A DNA stretch of 64,000 bases from JAACEU01 sp043816165 (GCA_043816165.1 JBDRIE010000033.1:11921-75920); one strand, 5' to 3'. Positions 1 to 8,607 are shown, counted from the stretch's first letter. Translations and numbers: made by a program. Notes: a model not told the origin generated them from the sequence alone.

Positions 1-929
1 GCAATTTTCAAACTCTTAATCACCGGCAAACCTGAATCAATCAAAAGTCCAAGCAAACTAATAAACCTTAATACATATACTTTTCGAGACAATGTTCCAA
101 TTATATAGATTCTCAGTTTCCAATAATCCCACGACAACGCACCATAATCACTTTTTACAAAAACATTAAACACTCCATATCCAGCAAAACCCACAATCAA
201 AATCACCCACCAATAATTCACCAAACCACTTTGAATCGTGATAAGCATTCTAGTCGGCAAAGGCAATGCGTCATCAGCAATTCCACCTTCTTTAAGCAAA
301 TTCAGAAGAGTCGGGAACACCCACACGAGCATACCAATACTCACCAAAACCAAAACGGCAAGAACAGCAATTGGATAAACCGCCGCTCCCCACAATTTCA
401 TCTGAAGATCATGTTTCTTATCTAATTGTTCGGAAAGCTTGAAAAGCATGATATCAAGACGCCCTGTAGCTTCTCCCGATCGCACAATTCCCACTTCCGC
501 CTCATCAAAAACATCCTCAAAACGACTCATCGCCTCACTCAAATTCGATCCACTCTCACAAGTGTATCCAATCGTGTTCAGAACACGTTGAAACCTTCGA
601 TTCGGAGATCTCCCCGCCAAGGCTTTCACCGCTTGCACAACAGGAATTCCCCCATCCACCATTACAGCAAGCATATGAAAGAAATACGACTTATCTCTCA
701 GGCTAATCTTTGTCCTATCAATCAAGAAATCATTAATCCTGGTAAAAATCCCCTGACTCGAACTATCATAAACACCATAAATCACTTTGTCTGACTCTTT
801 TTTACCAAAACTCTTCACACTTTTCAGCACGTCAGCTCCTCCCACAACACCCTCAACCATATAATCGGTTGCGTCCACATCAGCGGGCTGAGCAGCTTTT
901 TCTTCGGGTTTTTGAATATCAGATTCCAT
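1..929 (-). CDS. pilC: PilC-type type IV pilus inner-membrane protein, 3' end cut by window edge
   Basis: This is the inner-membrane platform protein of a type IV pilus or type II secretion-like machine, which couples the assembly ATPase to pilin extraction. Reading the minus strand from an ATG at 929 gives about 309 open codons to the window edge. After a variable 80-residue start comes a T2SSF domain with the pattern FFHMLAVMVDGGIPVVQAV, then GSNLSEAM, an EVGIVRSGEATGRLD motif typical of the family, and two hydrophobic segments (AAVYPIAVLAVLVLVSIGML and NYWWVILIVGFAGYGVFN). A second T2SSF repeat begins at the edge (FISLLGLLIDSGLPVIKSL). It starts 9 bases after the PilO-like gene, so it belongs to the same operon. 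Family assignment is secure; pilus versus competence role is inferred. Confidence 0.88.
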   Translation of the reverse strand, partial: MESDIQKPEEKAAQPADVDATDYMVEGVVGGADVLKSVKSFGKKESDKVIYGVYDSSSQGIFTRINDFLIDRTKISLRDKSYFFHMLAVMVDGGIPVVQAVKALAGRSPNRRFQRVLNTIGYTCESGSNLSEAMSRFEDVFDEAEVGIVRSGEATGRLDIMLFKLSEQLDKKHDLQMKLWGAAVYPIAVLAVLVLVSIGMLVWVFPTLLNLLKEGGIADDALPLPTRMLITIQSGLVNYWWVILIVGFAGYGVFNVFVKSDYGALSWDYWKLRIYIIGTLSRKVYVLRFISLLGLLIDSGLPVIKSLKI

Positions 930-938
930 ATTTATTTA

Positions 939-1523
939 TTATTGTACTTCAGAAAAATAAGCTTCCATCGCGAGCGAAAAAGTTGCTCTCTTGATATTAA
1001 GAACATCGAGCTCATTTAACTGAACATTGATAGATTCAACTTTGAAAATTCTTGGATTTTGCTCAACACCTTCCAAGAAAGTCACCAAATCTGTGTAATT
1101 TCCTTCAAAACTGGCATTAATTCTAAGCGCATCTACTCCATCATAAGCCGAGTTCCCTTCTCCAAAACTCAAAGATTTAAGCTCAATATCGTATGTGTCG
1201 GTAATTTGGATAATATCTTTAATCACCTCGTCTTGCTTCATTGTCGAAGGAATAGCTCGCAAACTTTCAATCTTTTGCACTTCTGTAGCAATACCCAACT
1301 CCTCCTCCGCAGTTTCAAATTCAGAAATCTTACTCTTGATCGATTCAATCTCTACTTCCTTAGAAGTAATATCTGTTTCCATTGCAGAAACATCTGCTGC
1401 TAAAGATTTTGTGTAGAAAAAATAACCAACAACTGCTACCAAAACCAATAGAACACCTATAAAAGTTCCTGCTTTAGATGGAGCCCTGAACTCAATATCA
1501 TTTTTTTGAACTTTATCAGCCAT
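939..1523 (-). CDS. PilO-like pilus alignment protein
   Basis: A 194-residue bitopic membrane protein. A short cytoplasmic start is followed by one membrane segment at about residues 20-37 (TFIGVLLVLVAVVGYFFYT), a coiled-coil stretch at about 40-85 and an alpha/beta domain to the end. This is the architecture of PilO/GspM-like proteins, which form the alignment complex linking the pilus motor to the outer parts. The residues after the coiled coil (LRAIPSTMKQDEVIKDIIQI, then the ELKSLSFGEG region) resemble the PilO ferredoxin-like core. It lies between a second protein of the same shape and pilC, 25 bases after the upstream gene. Sequence similarity in this family is weak, so PilO rather than PilN rests on order and topology. 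Confidence 0.65.
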   Translation of the reverse strand: MADKVQKNDIEFRAPSKAGTFIGVLLVLVAVVGYFFYTKSLAADVSAMETDITSKEVEIESIKSKISEFETAEEELGIATEVQKIESLRAIPSTMKQDEVIKDIIQITDTYDIELKSLSFGEGNSAYDGVDALRINASFEGNYTDLVTFLEGVEQNPRIFKVESINVQLNELDVLNIKRATFSLAMEAYFSEVQ

Positions 1524-1548
1524 ATTAAATCTATTTAAATATTAATAA

Positions 1549-2139
1549 TTAACGTAAAACCGCCTCGCTTTCCTCTACTTCAACCACATCTTCTTCATCA
1601 CTTTCCAGCAAAGCTAAAGGATCCGCCTCCACATATGTTGCTCCAAATAGGAAAGTAAGAATTTCCTTACCATCCTCATCCGTTCCTCCAGAAATAGATG
1701 GAACAAAACTTCCTACAAATGAATAACTATTTTCAAAAGCTTTAATCAAATCAGCAACATCAAAATATGGATCTTTCCTATCGGGATAAGTCTTAACGTT
1801 CATATTAATATCATTCGAAGATGAACCTGAATATGAAAGAATCTCCACAATTGAAAGTCCATTATCAGTAGGAACTGTCTTTCTAATAGTCTTTATAACT
1901 TTCGACCACTGAATCATATCGCCCTCCAAATCATCCAGTGTCCTCTTCGCATTTATGGCTTCCAAAAGCTCTTTACTCTCAAACTGAAGCAACTTGTTTT
2001 TATACTCAGTCAAATTAGCCTCAACTCGTTTCAGATCCTCTTCATTGGAAGCTTTATTCCAAAAAGTATATCCGGTATATGCACCCATTCCCAGAACAAT
2101 AATAATCCCAAGAATAAGTAATGTAGAAGTTCTTTTCAT
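1549..2139 (-). CDS. PilN/PilO-like pilus assembly membrane protein
   Basis: A 196-residue protein with one N-terminal membrane segment (about residues 6-26, TLLILGIIIVLGMGAYTGYTF), a coiled coil at about 33-80 rich in Glu, Lys and Leu, and a globular part ending in an acidic tail (EEDVVEVEESEA). It heads the minus-strand pilus operon and is followed by the PilO-like gene and pilC. The position and shape suggest the PilN partner of the PilMNO alignment complex. No catalytic motif is expected or seen. The acidic tail is not a normal PilN feature, so the exact orthology is uncertain. A promoter with an extended -10 element lies just upstream on the same strand. Confidence 0.5.
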   Translation of the reverse strand: MKRTSTLLILGIIIVLGMGAYTGYTFWNKASNEEDLKRVEANLTEYKNKLLQFESKELLEAINAKRTLDDLEGDMIQWSKVIKTIRKTVPTDNGLSIVEILSYSGSSSNDINMNVKTYPDRKDPYFDVADLIKAFENSYSFVGSFVPSISGGTDEDGKEILTFLFGATYVEADPLALLESDEEDVVEVEESEAVLR

Positions 2140-2168
2140 AATATTTGTTTTTATTTTTTATTCCCTAT

Positions 2169-2197
2169 ATTTTACCAGATTTTGCACTAATCGTAAA
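2169..2197 (-). promoter_or_regulatory. Promoter of the pilus operon
   Basis: On the minus strand the sequence reads TTTACG, 17 bases, then TAAAAT, with TGG directly before the -10 box, which makes an extended -10. It lies 30-58 bases upstream of the ATG of the PilN-like gene. It is back to back with the promoter of the RNHCP gene. Read by eye only. Confidence 0.5.
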
Positions 2198-2200
2198 GGG

Positions 2201-2229
2201 TTGTAATATGAGGTTAAACCCCGTATACA
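2201..2229 (+). promoter_or_regulatory. Promoter of the RNHCP gene, probably leaderless
   Basis: TTGTAA and TATACA are separated by 17 bases. Transcription would be expected about 7 bases after the -10 box, at roughly 2236, which is the A of the ATG. The mRNA is therefore likely leaderless; no Shine-Dalgarno sequence is possible between the -10 box and the start codon. Confidence 0.5.
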
Positions 2230-2235
2230 AAAACT

Positions 2236-2547
2236 ATGAGAAAAATCAACGAATCATTCACCTGCAAAAATTGTGGTGAAAAGAACCCCAAACTCGAAAA
2301 ATCATGCAGAAACCACTGCAGAAAATGCCTTTATTCCCTTCACGTAGACAAAAACACGCCCGGAGACAGAGAATCATCCTGCAAAGCACTCATGGAACCT
2401 ATAAAAGCTGAACAAACTGGCAAAAAAGGCTGGATGATCTATCATAAATGCACAAAATGTAGCAAAATAATCCCAAACACAGTCGCAGACGACGATAACT
2501 TCGAAAAAGTAATAGAGCAGTCGCAACAGCGACTATTGCCAAACTAG
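2236..2547 (+). CDS. RNHCP-domain zinc protein
   Basis: A 103-residue protein of the RNHCP family, a small zinc-ribbon-like domain of unknown function. The hallmark is visible as SCRNHCRKCLYSLHVD (residues 23-38), followed by PGDR and a Cys at 49, with CxxC pairs at 10-13 and 72-75. The family name motif reads RNHC-R here rather than RNHC-P, a single departure. Eight cysteines and several histidines could bind two zinc ions. The start codon follows a promoter by only a few bases. The gene ends 10 bases before tilS, so the two may be cotranscribed, which would hint at an RNA-related role, but this is inference only. Confidence 0.8.
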   Translation: MRKINESFTCKNCGEKNPKLEKSCRNHCRKCLYSLHVDKNTPGDRESSCKALMEPIKAEQTGKKGWMIYHKCTKCSKIIPNTVADDDNFEKVIEQSQQRLLPN

Positions 2548-2557
2548 TCCCAACAAA

Positions 2558-3547
2558 ATGAATCCACAAGAAGCTAAAAAACTAGAGAAGAAAATCCACA
2601 AAATTTTCGCCAAATATCTATCAAAAAATAACACCGTAATTGCCGGGATTTCAGGTGGTCCGGATTCCATCTTTTTACTGAAATTTTTGGCCGAATTTCC
2701 CATAAAAATCCATGTCGCCCATCTAAATCATCTACTCCGAAAAGAAAGCGGAAACGATGAAAAATTAGTCAAAGATTTCACTGAAAAACTAAACGAAAAA
2801 CTGGACAACAACGCCATTTCCTTCCATTCAAAAAGCGTAGATATCAAAAAAATCAGCAAAAAATCCAAAAAAGGAATCGAAGAAACAGGTCGAGCAGAAA
2901 GATACAAATTTTTCAACCAACTCGCAAAAAAACACAAAGCCACGTTCATCATCACAGCTCACCACGCAGACGACAATTTGGAAACAATTCTTCTAAACCT
3001 AACGAGAGGAGCGACTCTCCAAGGTTTGACAGGAATGAAGACCTTAGACACAAACTTGCTCCGTCCCCTTTTACCTATTACAAAAGCGCAAATCCAGGAT
3101 TATCTCAAATTCAAACGCATCCCATTCATCATTGAAAAATCCAACCTCACCGACGAATACAACAGAAACCTCATTCGAAACAAAGCAATCCCCCACCTCA
3201 AAAAAATCAACCCAAATATCGCACTCACAACCACAAAAAATACCGAAAATCTCAGAGAAATCCAAGACTATCTCGCAATTCAAGCTCAAAACTGGCTCAA
3301 ACACCACTCCACAAAATCCTCTACAAAACTACCAGCCAAATCCCTAACAAAACTCCATCCGGCCCTCCAAAAAACCATACTCAGAGAACTCTATAAATCC
3401 CTCACCGGTGACACAAAAAACCTCGAGAATACCCACATCAACGAAATCCTCCACCTAATCTCACAAAACATCGGCAACAAACAAAAAAAATTCGGAAAAC
3501 TCCTACTCACACTCAAAAACAACAGTATCACAATCAAAAAACTCTAA
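2558..3547 (+). CDS. tilS: tRNA(Ile)-lysidine synthase
   Basis: TilS attaches lysine to C34 of the CAU-anticodon isoleucine tRNA, using ATP, so that it reads AUA codons. The protein is 329 residues. The PP-loop ATP-binding motif SGGPDS is at residues 32-37, followed by HLNHLLR, an EETGRAERYKFF stretch and the HHADDNLETILLNLTRG motif characteristic of the family, then the PL-PI segment and NRNLIRNKAIPHL. The C-terminal part is short and lacks the full TilS C-terminal domains seen in E. coli (432 residues), as is common in small genomes. It follows the RNHCP gene by 10 bases and is preceded by no clear promoter of its own. Assignment is firm. Confidence 0.93.
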   Translation: MNPQEAKKLEKKIHKIFAKYLSKNNTVIAGISGGPDSIFLLKFLAEFPIKIHVAHLNHLLRKESGNDEKLVKDFTEKLNEKLDNNAISFHSKSVDIKKISKKSKKGIEETGRAERYKFFNQLAKKHKATFIITAHHADDNLETILLNLTRGATLQGLTGMKTLDTNLLRPLLPITKAQIQDYLKFKRIPFIIEKSNLTDEYNRNLIRNKAIPHLKKINPNIALTTTKNTENLREIQDYLAIQAQNWLKHHSTKSSTKLPAKSLTKLHPALQKTILRELYKSLTGDTKNLENTHINEILHLISQNIGNKQKKFGKLLLTLKNNSITIKKL

Positions 3548-3580
3548 ATTCTCATTGCAAAAATCACCAATTTCGTACAC

Positions 3581-3608
3581 TATAAAGGCACTTAAAATCT
3601 TAAATGCC
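3581..3608 (+). promoter_or_regulatory. ftsH upstream region: TATAAA box with abutting palindrome
   Basis: A possible -10 (TATAAA, 3581-3586) is followed at once by an inverted repeat, GGCA-c-TTAA...TTAA-a-TGCC (3587-3608), 11 bases before the ftsH ATG. No well-spaced -35 is evident: TTGCAA at 3555-3560 is 20 bases away. The palindrome could be an operator or an mRNA hairpin that affects the start. Function is a guess. Confidence 0.3.
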
Positions 3609-3619
3609 CAAATTTTATT

Positions 3620-5470
3620 ATGCCTGCATTACAAAAACCTCCACAAAGAAGAAACACCTTCATTTACCTTGTTATCATCGCATTAATCGTTGCTGCACTC
3701 GCAATGATGTTTAATTCAGGTCAGCAAGCAACAACCGAAATTTCTCTAAATACATTCGTAGAAAAAGCTCAATCCGGAGAAATTCACAAAGTAGAAGTCT
3801 CTGACAACCGCATCGACATCGAACTTGTAGACGGTAGCAAACTTTACACATTCAAAGAAATGGGATCCAGCATCTATGAAATCCTAGAAAAATCCGGAGC
3901 GGACGAAGACGTGATCTCGGCGCTCCCTATTACTATAGTGGACACCGAATCAGGGAAATTCTGGACAGACCTATTAATAGGGGTCGTTCCATTCTTGTTA
4001 ATAATCGCGTTTTTCGTCTTTATGATGCGATCGGCTCAATCCAGCAACAATCAAGCAATGTCTTTCGGAAAAAGCCGAGCAAAAGTTTATGATAAAGGTA
4101 AACAAAAAACCACATTCGATGACGTCGCGGGCTGTGAAGAAGCAAAAGATGAACTGGAAGAAGTAGTAGATTTTCTGAAAAAACCACAAAAATACACAAA
4201 AATTGGTGCAAAAATTCCAAAAGGAGTTATGTTAGTTGGAGCACCGGGAACCGGTAAAACCTTATTAGCAAGAGCCGTCGCCGGAGAAGCAGATGTTCCA
4301 TTCTTCTCAATTTCAGGATCAGAATTCGTAGAAATGTTCGTAGGTGTAGGTGCTTCCAGAGTTCGAGACTTATTTACCAGAGCAAAACGAAACGCCCCTT
4401 GTATTATTTTCGTCGACGAAATTGATGCGGTAGGGCGACACAGAGGCGCAGGAATGGGAGGAGGACACGACGAAAGAGAACAAACATTAAACCAAATACT
4501 TACAGAAATGGACGGATTTGAAACCGGCACAAACGTAATAGTAATCGCGGCAACAAACAGACCGGACATCCTCGATCCTGCATTACTAAGACCCGGAAGA
4601 TTCGACCGAAGAGTCGTTGTGGACATGCCGGATGCAAAAGCCAGAGAAGGAATTCTAAAAGTTCACACAAGAAAAAAACCGTTAGCAAAAACCGTTGATT
4701 TAAACAAAATAGCACGCTCAACACCGGGATTTACCGGCGCAGATTTGGAAAACCTGGCGAACGAAGCCGCAATCCTTACGGCAAAACTCGACAAAAAGAC
4801 TATTGGAATGAGAGAACTTGAGCAATCTATCGAAAAAGTTGTCATGGGACCGGAAAGAAAATCCAGAGTTCTTAGCAAAAAAGAAAAGAAAATCACCGCC
4901 TACCACGAAGTCGGACACGCAGTTGTAGGACATATGCTCCCGGGATGCGACCCTGTCCACAAAATCTCTGTAATCTCCCGTGGAATGGCACTCGGAGTCA
5001 CTTGGTTCATGCCGGAAGAAGACAAACATTTAACGTCTAGAAGCAAATTCGAAGACGAAATATGTTCACTTCTAGGTGGTTACACATCAGAACAAGTATT
5101 CTTTGGAGAAATGACCACAGGAGCTTCGAATGACCTTCAGAGAGCCACAAAATTGGCTCGAAACATGGTTACGAAATTTGGAATGAGCGACCTCGGACCG
5201 GTCATCTTCGGCGACAGCAATGACGAAATATTCCTCGGAAAAGATTTTGGACATATGAAAAATTACTCAGAAGAATCAGCGGCAAAAATCGACCTGTTAG
5301 TTAAAAGAATTCTAGATAAATCACACAAAAAAACCGAAGATATAATCAGAAAAAACAAAAAACTGATAGACACAATCGCAACCGACCTGATCAAAAAAGA
5401 AACATTGTCATCTGAAGAATTCAAAAAGTACTTTAAAGATACAAAAGTCCCTAAAAAGACAACAACATGA
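3620..5470 (+). CDS. ftsH: ATP-dependent zinc metalloprotease FtsH
   Basis: FtsH is a membrane-anchored hexameric AAA+ protease that degrades misfolded membrane proteins and short-lived regulators. The 616-residue protein has two membrane segments (about residues 13-31 and 116-136) flanking a small external domain, then the AAA module with Walker A GAPGTGKT (207-214), Walker B IIFVDEID (263-270) and the arginine-finger region near GRFDRRV. The zinc site is HEVGH at 429-433, with Val in place of the usual Ala, still fitting HExxH; the third ligand Asp is in TTGASNDLQRAT. Length is normal. Its TGA stop overlaps the ATG of the small heat-shock gene by four bases, so protease and chaperone are translationally coupled. 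Confidence 0.97.
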   Translation: MPALQKPPQRRNTFIYLVIIALIVAALAMMFNSGQQATTEISLNTFVEKAQSGEIHKVEVSDNRIDIELVDGSKLYTFKEMGSSIYEILEKSGADEDVISALPITIVDTESGKFWTDLLIGVVPFLLIIAFFVFMMRSAQSSNNQAMSFGKSRAKVYDKGKQKTTFDDVAGCEEAKDELEEVVDFLKKPQKYTKIGAKIPKGVMLVGAPGTGKTLLARAVAGEADVPFFSISGSEFVEMFVGVGASRVRDLFTRAKRNAPCIIFVDEIDAVGRHRGAGMGGGHDEREQTLNQILTEMDGFETGTNVIVIAATNRPDILDPALLRPGRFDRRVVVDMPDAKAREGILKVHTRKKPLAKTVDLNKIARSTPGFTGADLENLANEAAILTAKLDKKTIGMRELEQSIEKVVMGPERKSRVLSKKEKKITAYHEVGHAVVGHMLPGCDPVHKISVISRGMALGVTWFMPEEDKHLTSRSKFEDEICSLLGGYTSEQVFFGEMTTGASNDLQRATKLARNMVTKFGMSDLGPVIFGDSNDEIFLGKDFGHMKNYSEESAAKIDLLVKRILDKSHKKTEDIIRKNKKLIDTIATDLIKKETLSSEEFKKYFKDTKVPKKTTT

Positions 5471-5859
5471 AAAACTCAAGTATAAAAATTCATCCACTTC
5501 CACAAGGGGACAAGAAACCTCTAAAACGTGAAGTTGGTCAGCTTTCTCTCGACATCTATCACACAAACAAAGAGATTGTGATTCTCGCTCCAATAGCAGG
5601 GGTCGAAAAAAAAGACATCAAAATTTCGGTCACAGACGACGTCTTGGTTATTAGAGGGGAAAGAGAGCCAATCGAAGAAGTAGAAGAGGATGCATACTAT
5701 ACTCGTGAATGTTTCTGGGGAAATTTTGCCAGATCAATAGTCCTCCCATTAGAAGCAAACACAAAAAATATCACAGCTACATTCGACGAAAATGTCCTGG
5801 AAATTCGCATTCCCAAAGAAAAACTCGAACACACCAAGATTATCAAAATTAAAGCATGA
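5467..5859 (+). CDS. Small heat-shock protein, Hsp20/alpha-crystallin family
   Basis: A 130-residue ATP-independent holdase. The alpha-crystallin beta-sandwich spans about residues 28-125, with the signature stretch LVIRGERE, the YYTRECFWGNFARSIVLP segment, and VLEIRIPK near the end. The C-terminal I-x-I anchoring motif is seen as IIKIKA. Its start overlaps the ftsH stop (ATGA) and its own stop overlaps galU (ATGA), giving a tight ftsH-hsp20-galU unit. Placing a holdase with FtsH makes sense for proteostasis; galU is probably a passenger. No HrcA operator is seen upstream of this unit. Confidence 0.9.
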   Translation: MKNSSIKIHPLPQGDKKPLKREVGQLSLDIYHTNKEIVILAPIAGVEKKDIKISVTDDVLVIRGEREPIEEVEEDAYYTRECFWGNFARSIVLPLEANTKNITATFDENVLEIRIPKEKLEHTKIIKIKA

Positions 5860-6665
5860 GCTATATTCAACTCGCAGTAATACCGGCAGCCGGGCTCGGA
5901 ACAAGGTTTTTCCCTATAACAAAATCCATCGAAAAAGAGATGCTACCTATAGTAGACAAACCTTGCATCCAATATTTAGTCGAAGAAGCGGTAAAAAGTG
6001 GAATTAAAGAAATAATAATAATCACCGGAAAAGGAAAGCATTCCATCAAAGATTATTTCACCCCAAACAAAACTCTCATAAAAGAACTTAAAGAAAAAGG
6101 AAAAACTTCCCTAATCAAAGACCTCGAAAAGATAGAAAAAATGGCCAAGATCACTTTCGTAAACCAAGACAAACCGCTCGGGGACGGTCACGCACTCCTC
6201 TGCGCCAAAAAAGAAATTGGCTCTCGTCCATTCGCCGTCCTCTTCGGTGACGACATCTACGACAGTCATCCCCCTGCCCTTAAACAACTCATCAGCCAAT
6301 ACGAAAAACTGAACACTCCTATAATAGGACTCGTGAAGATAAACAAAAAAGACAGCAAAAAATACGGAATGATTGTCCCGGAATCCAGCAAAGGCCAACT
6401 CCACAAAATAAAATCACTCGTAGAAAAACCTGCAATAGCTCCATCAAACCTCGCAATAATAGGGAAATACATCGTCACAAAAGAACTCTTCGACGATCTT
6501 AAATCTGCAAATGCAAAACAAAAAGGAGAACTCCGCCTCATCGACGGAATGATCCGACATCTCAAACACTCCCCCATCCACGGCTACGAAATCTCCGGCA
6601 AAAGATTCGACACAGGCGACAAAAAAGGTTACATAGAAGCGGTCGCACACTTTGCGAATAAATAA
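5856..6665 (+). CDS. galU: UTP-glucose-1-phosphate uridylyltransferase
   Basis: GalU makes UDP-glucose from UTP and glucose-1-phosphate for surface glycan synthesis. The 269-residue protein begins with the nucleotidyltransferase signature AVIPAAGLGTRFFPITKSIEKEMLPI, split here as the AAGLGTRF nucleotide loop and the KEMLP substrate segment. It continues with IQYLVEEAVKSGI, the LGDGHAL region, FGDD (metal-binding Asp) and VEKP, ending with RFDTGDKKGYIEA. All are standard for GalU. Translation is probably coupled to the small heat-shock gene through the ATGA overlap. Together with the sugar-phosphate transferase at 9047-10486 it suggests the cell makes an exported polysaccharide. Confidence 0.93.
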   Translation: MSYIQLAVIPAAGLGTRFFPITKSIEKEMLPIVDKPCIQYLVEEAVKSGIKEIIIITGKGKHSIKDYFTPNKTLIKELKEKGKTSLIKDLEKIEKMAKITFVNQDKPLGDGHALLCAKKEIGSRPFAVLFGDDIYDSHPPALKQLISQYEKLNTPIIGLVKINKKDSKKYGMIVPESSKGQLHKIKSLVEKPAIAPSNLAIIGKYIVTKELFDDLKSANAKQKGELRLIDGMIRHLKHSPIHGYEISGKRFDTGDKKGYIEAVAHFANK

Positions 6666-6668
6666 TGC

Positions 6669-6697
6669 TTGAAAATTTTTTCGATTTGGGATACAAT
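6669..6697 (+). promoter_or_regulatory. Promoter of the TPR gene
   Basis: TTGAAA and TACAAT are exactly 17 bases apart, right after the galU stop. The same TTG could be read as a start of the downstream frame, but as a promoter it sets the true start at the ATG at 6732, 35 bases past the -10. Confidence 0.6.
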
Positions 6698-6731
6698 ACC
6701 TAGATCAAAAAAAACAAAAACAAAAATAAAA

Positions 6732-7334
6732 ATGCAAGAAGGAACAAAAACCAATCCTCTAATAGAGGAAGCCGACAAAAAGAAAAGCGAAGGCAAACAT
6801 ATGGAAGCTATCAGACTCTGTGAAAGGATTTTGACAAACGACCTTGCATGCACCGAAGCTTATGAAGAAATCGGTGATAACTATTTAAGTCTAAGAAAGT
6901 ATGAAAGAGCTGAAAAGGCTCTAAAGCAGGCTTTGAAAATGGACAAGAATAGCGCTAATGCAAATTATCTATTAGGTTTTGTACATTCTTGCACAGGTAA
7001 ATGGGATCAATCGGTCGAACTATTAGAAACGGCGGATTCTGTTTATCCAAATCATCCGGAAATTCTAAGATGCCTTGGATGGAGCATGTATCATCATGGT
7101 CAAAGAAAAAGAGGTGTTATCATTTTAGAAAGATCTCTATTCCTAGCTCCAAACGATCCATTGATTCTAAATGATCTTGGAGTTTGTTATCTAAATGAAA
7201 AAGATTTCGATCGCTCTGCTCAACTTTTCAAAAAAACTCTACAAGTTGAACCTGACAATCAAAAAGCGAAAGAATGTCTTAACGCTGTTAAATTCTTCCA
7301 AAGAGAATTCGACAAACTTAAAAAGAAAAAGTAG
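6732..7334 (+). CDS. Tetratricopeptide-repeat protein
   Basis: About 200 residues, nearly all in tetratricopeptide repeats, helical hairpins that bind peptides or scaffold complexes. At least four repeats can be read, with the usual W/L-G-A-P-like spacing: AYEEIGDNYLSLRKYERAEKALKQALKMD, then ANYLLGFVHSCTGKWDQSVELLETA, LRCLGWSMYHHGQRKRGVIILERSL and ILNDLGVCYLNEKDFDRSAQLFKKTL (each quoted in part). No signal peptide or membrane segment, so probably cytoplasmic. The longer frame from a TTG at 6669 is rejected because it would translate the promoter. The partner is unknown. The next gene, 10 bases on, encodes a membrane-anchored small protein. Confidence 0.8.
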   Translation: MQEGTKTNPLIEEADKKKSEGKHMEAIRLCERILTNDLACTEAYEEIGDNYLSLRKYERAEKALKQALKMDKNSANANYLLGFVHSCTGKWDQSVELLETADSVYPNHPEILRCLGWSMYHHGQRKRGVIILERSLFLAPNDPLILNDLGVCYLNEKDFDRSAQLFKKTLQVEPDNQKAKECLNAVKFFQREFDKLKKKK

Positions 7335-7343
7335 AATGAGGCC

Positions 7344-7721
7344 ATGAAAAAGTACCTCGTCATAATAGTCCTGATTATTTTAATAATTGCGGCTTTTTTG
7401 TTTTTCCGTAATTGCGAATCACAAAAAAAACCTCTCGAAGGAGAAGAAGAATCGGGAACAACCGAAGAAACTGCTGACCTCACTCTTTATCGAGACCCAT
7501 TTGTTTACGCAAACACAGATTTCACCTGCCAAGTTGTAAAAAATTCTGAACTTGCTAAGGATCAAGAACTTATGAAAACAACTTTGGACGAAGCTTACAA
7601 AAAATACGGATTCCCGGTTGAAGATAATGGAACAATGCTGGAAATCTTGAGCCTTTTTGAAAACGACGAAGAAGTAATAAATGAAATCAAGGCAAACGTT
7701 AATGAATGTAAAACAACATGA
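7344..7721 (+). CDS. Small membrane-anchored protein of unknown function
   Basis: 125 residues. A hydrophobic N-terminal segment (about residues 4-22, YLVIIVLIILIIAAFLFF) could be a membrane anchor or signal peptide, followed by a Cys at 25 (RNCE) that does not make a good lipobox. The exported part is acidic (EGEEESGTTEETADL) and then folds into a small helical region with two further cysteines (CQVV and NECKTT at the end). I do not recognise the family. It ends with an ATGA overlap with the formimidoyltransferase gene, so it is in that transcript. Confidence 0.6.
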   Translation: MKKYLVIIVLIILIIAAFLFFRNCESQKKPLEGEEESGTTEETADLTLYRDPFVYANTDFTCQVVKNSELAKDQELMKTTLDEAYKKYGFPVEDNGTMLEILSLFENDEEVINEIKANVNECKTT

Positions 7722-8590
7722 GAAAGTTAATAGAATGCATCCCAAATTTTAGCGAAGGCACAAAGCCCGAAGTTATTTACCAAATCGTAAAATCGATCGC
7801 TCAATTTTCCAATGTACATATTTTAGATATTAATCGAGACGCAGACCACAACAGATCCGTCATAACCTTCGTCGGCGAACCAAATAGTGTAATAGAGGCG
7901 GCATTCCAAGCAACAAAAACTGCTGCAAAATTGATAAATCTCAAAAATCACAAAGGAGTTCATCCACGTATCGGAGCTACAGATGTAATCCCTTTAGTCC
8001 CAATCAAAAATATTACATCCAAAGAATGCGTTGCATTAGCGAAAAAACTTGGCAAAAGAATTGGCGAAGAATTAAAAATTCCAATCTATTTATATGAAAA
8101 AGCTGCAAAAACCAACGAAAGAAAAAATTTAGCAAACATAAGATCGGGAAAAATCTCCGGCAAACCGGACTTCGGCCCGGAAAAACTCGGAAAAGCCGGT
8201 GCAACAGTTGTAGGAGTACGAAATTTTCTCATAGCATTCAATATAAACCTAAAATCTAATGATCTAGGCTCCGCCAAACAAATAGCTGCGAAAATAAGAA
8301 AATTTCCCTCTGTAAAAGCGCTCGGCCTTGAACTAAAATCCAAAAAAGCAGTACAAGTCTCAATGAATCTAACAAACTATAAAAAAACAACTCCCCTCCA
8401 GGCGTTCAAAGCAGTAAAGAAAGAAGCCCACGCCCTTGGAATAGAAATTTCTGAAAGCGAACTGATCGGAATCGCTCCAAAAGATTCCATGCCACGCGAC
8501 CCGGAAAAAACGCTCCTCCTAAACACCTTCCACCGCAATCAAATCGTTGACTTTTCCCGCTTATTAATCAATAATACTCCTCGCTCTTAA
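7718..8590 (+). CDS. ftcD: Glutamate formimidoyltransferase
   Basis: The enzyme transfers a formimino group between N-formimino-glutamate and tetrahydrofolate, normally the last step of histidine breakdown. The 290-residue protein matches the N-terminal formiminotransferase domains: ECIPNFSEG at the start, DRDADHNRSVITF-like segment (here DINRDADHNRSVITFVG), HPRIGATDVIPLVPI with the catalytic His, the GKPDFGP segment and VGVRNFLIAFNINL. The cyclodeaminase half of vertebrate-type FtcD is absent. No histidine-degradation genes lie nearby, so a role in one-carbon/folate supply is more likely, but that is inference. The 3' end carries the promoter of rnpB, and its stop codon touches the RNA gene. 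Confidence 0.88.
   Translation: MRKLIECIPNFSEGTKPEVIYQIVKSIAQFSNVHILDINRDADHNRSVITFVGEPNSVIEAAFQATKTAAKLINLKNHKGVHPRIGATDVIPLVPIKNITSKECVALAKKLGKRIGEELKIPIYLYEKAAKTNERKNLANIRSGKISGKPDFGPEKLGKAGATVVGVRNFLIAFNINLKSNDLGSAKQIAAKIRKFPSVKALGLELKSKKAVQVSMNLTNYKKTTPLQAFKAVKKEAHALGIEISESELIGIAPKDSMPRDPEKTLLLNTFHRNQIVDFSRLLINNTPRS
8547..8575 (+). promoter_or_regulatory. Promoter of rnpB, inside the end of ftcD
   Basis: TTGACT and AATAAT are 17 bases apart. The expected start of transcription, near 8582-8588, coincides with the 5' end of the RNase P RNA inferred from its P1 helix. The promoter lies inside the last codons of ftcD. Confidence 0.5.
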
Positions 8591-8607
8591 ACAAGTTTGA
8601 GTGATCG

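Noticed and set aside
5468..5470. TGA recoded as glycine (code 25)
   Set aside because: TGA ends ftsH and other genes exactly at overlaps with the next start, and proteins show no missing glycines, so the standard bacterial code applies.
6669..6731. TTG start adding 21 residues to the TPR protein
   Set aside because: The TTG is the -35 box of a 17-base-spaced promoter with TACAAT; the added residues are not TPR-like.
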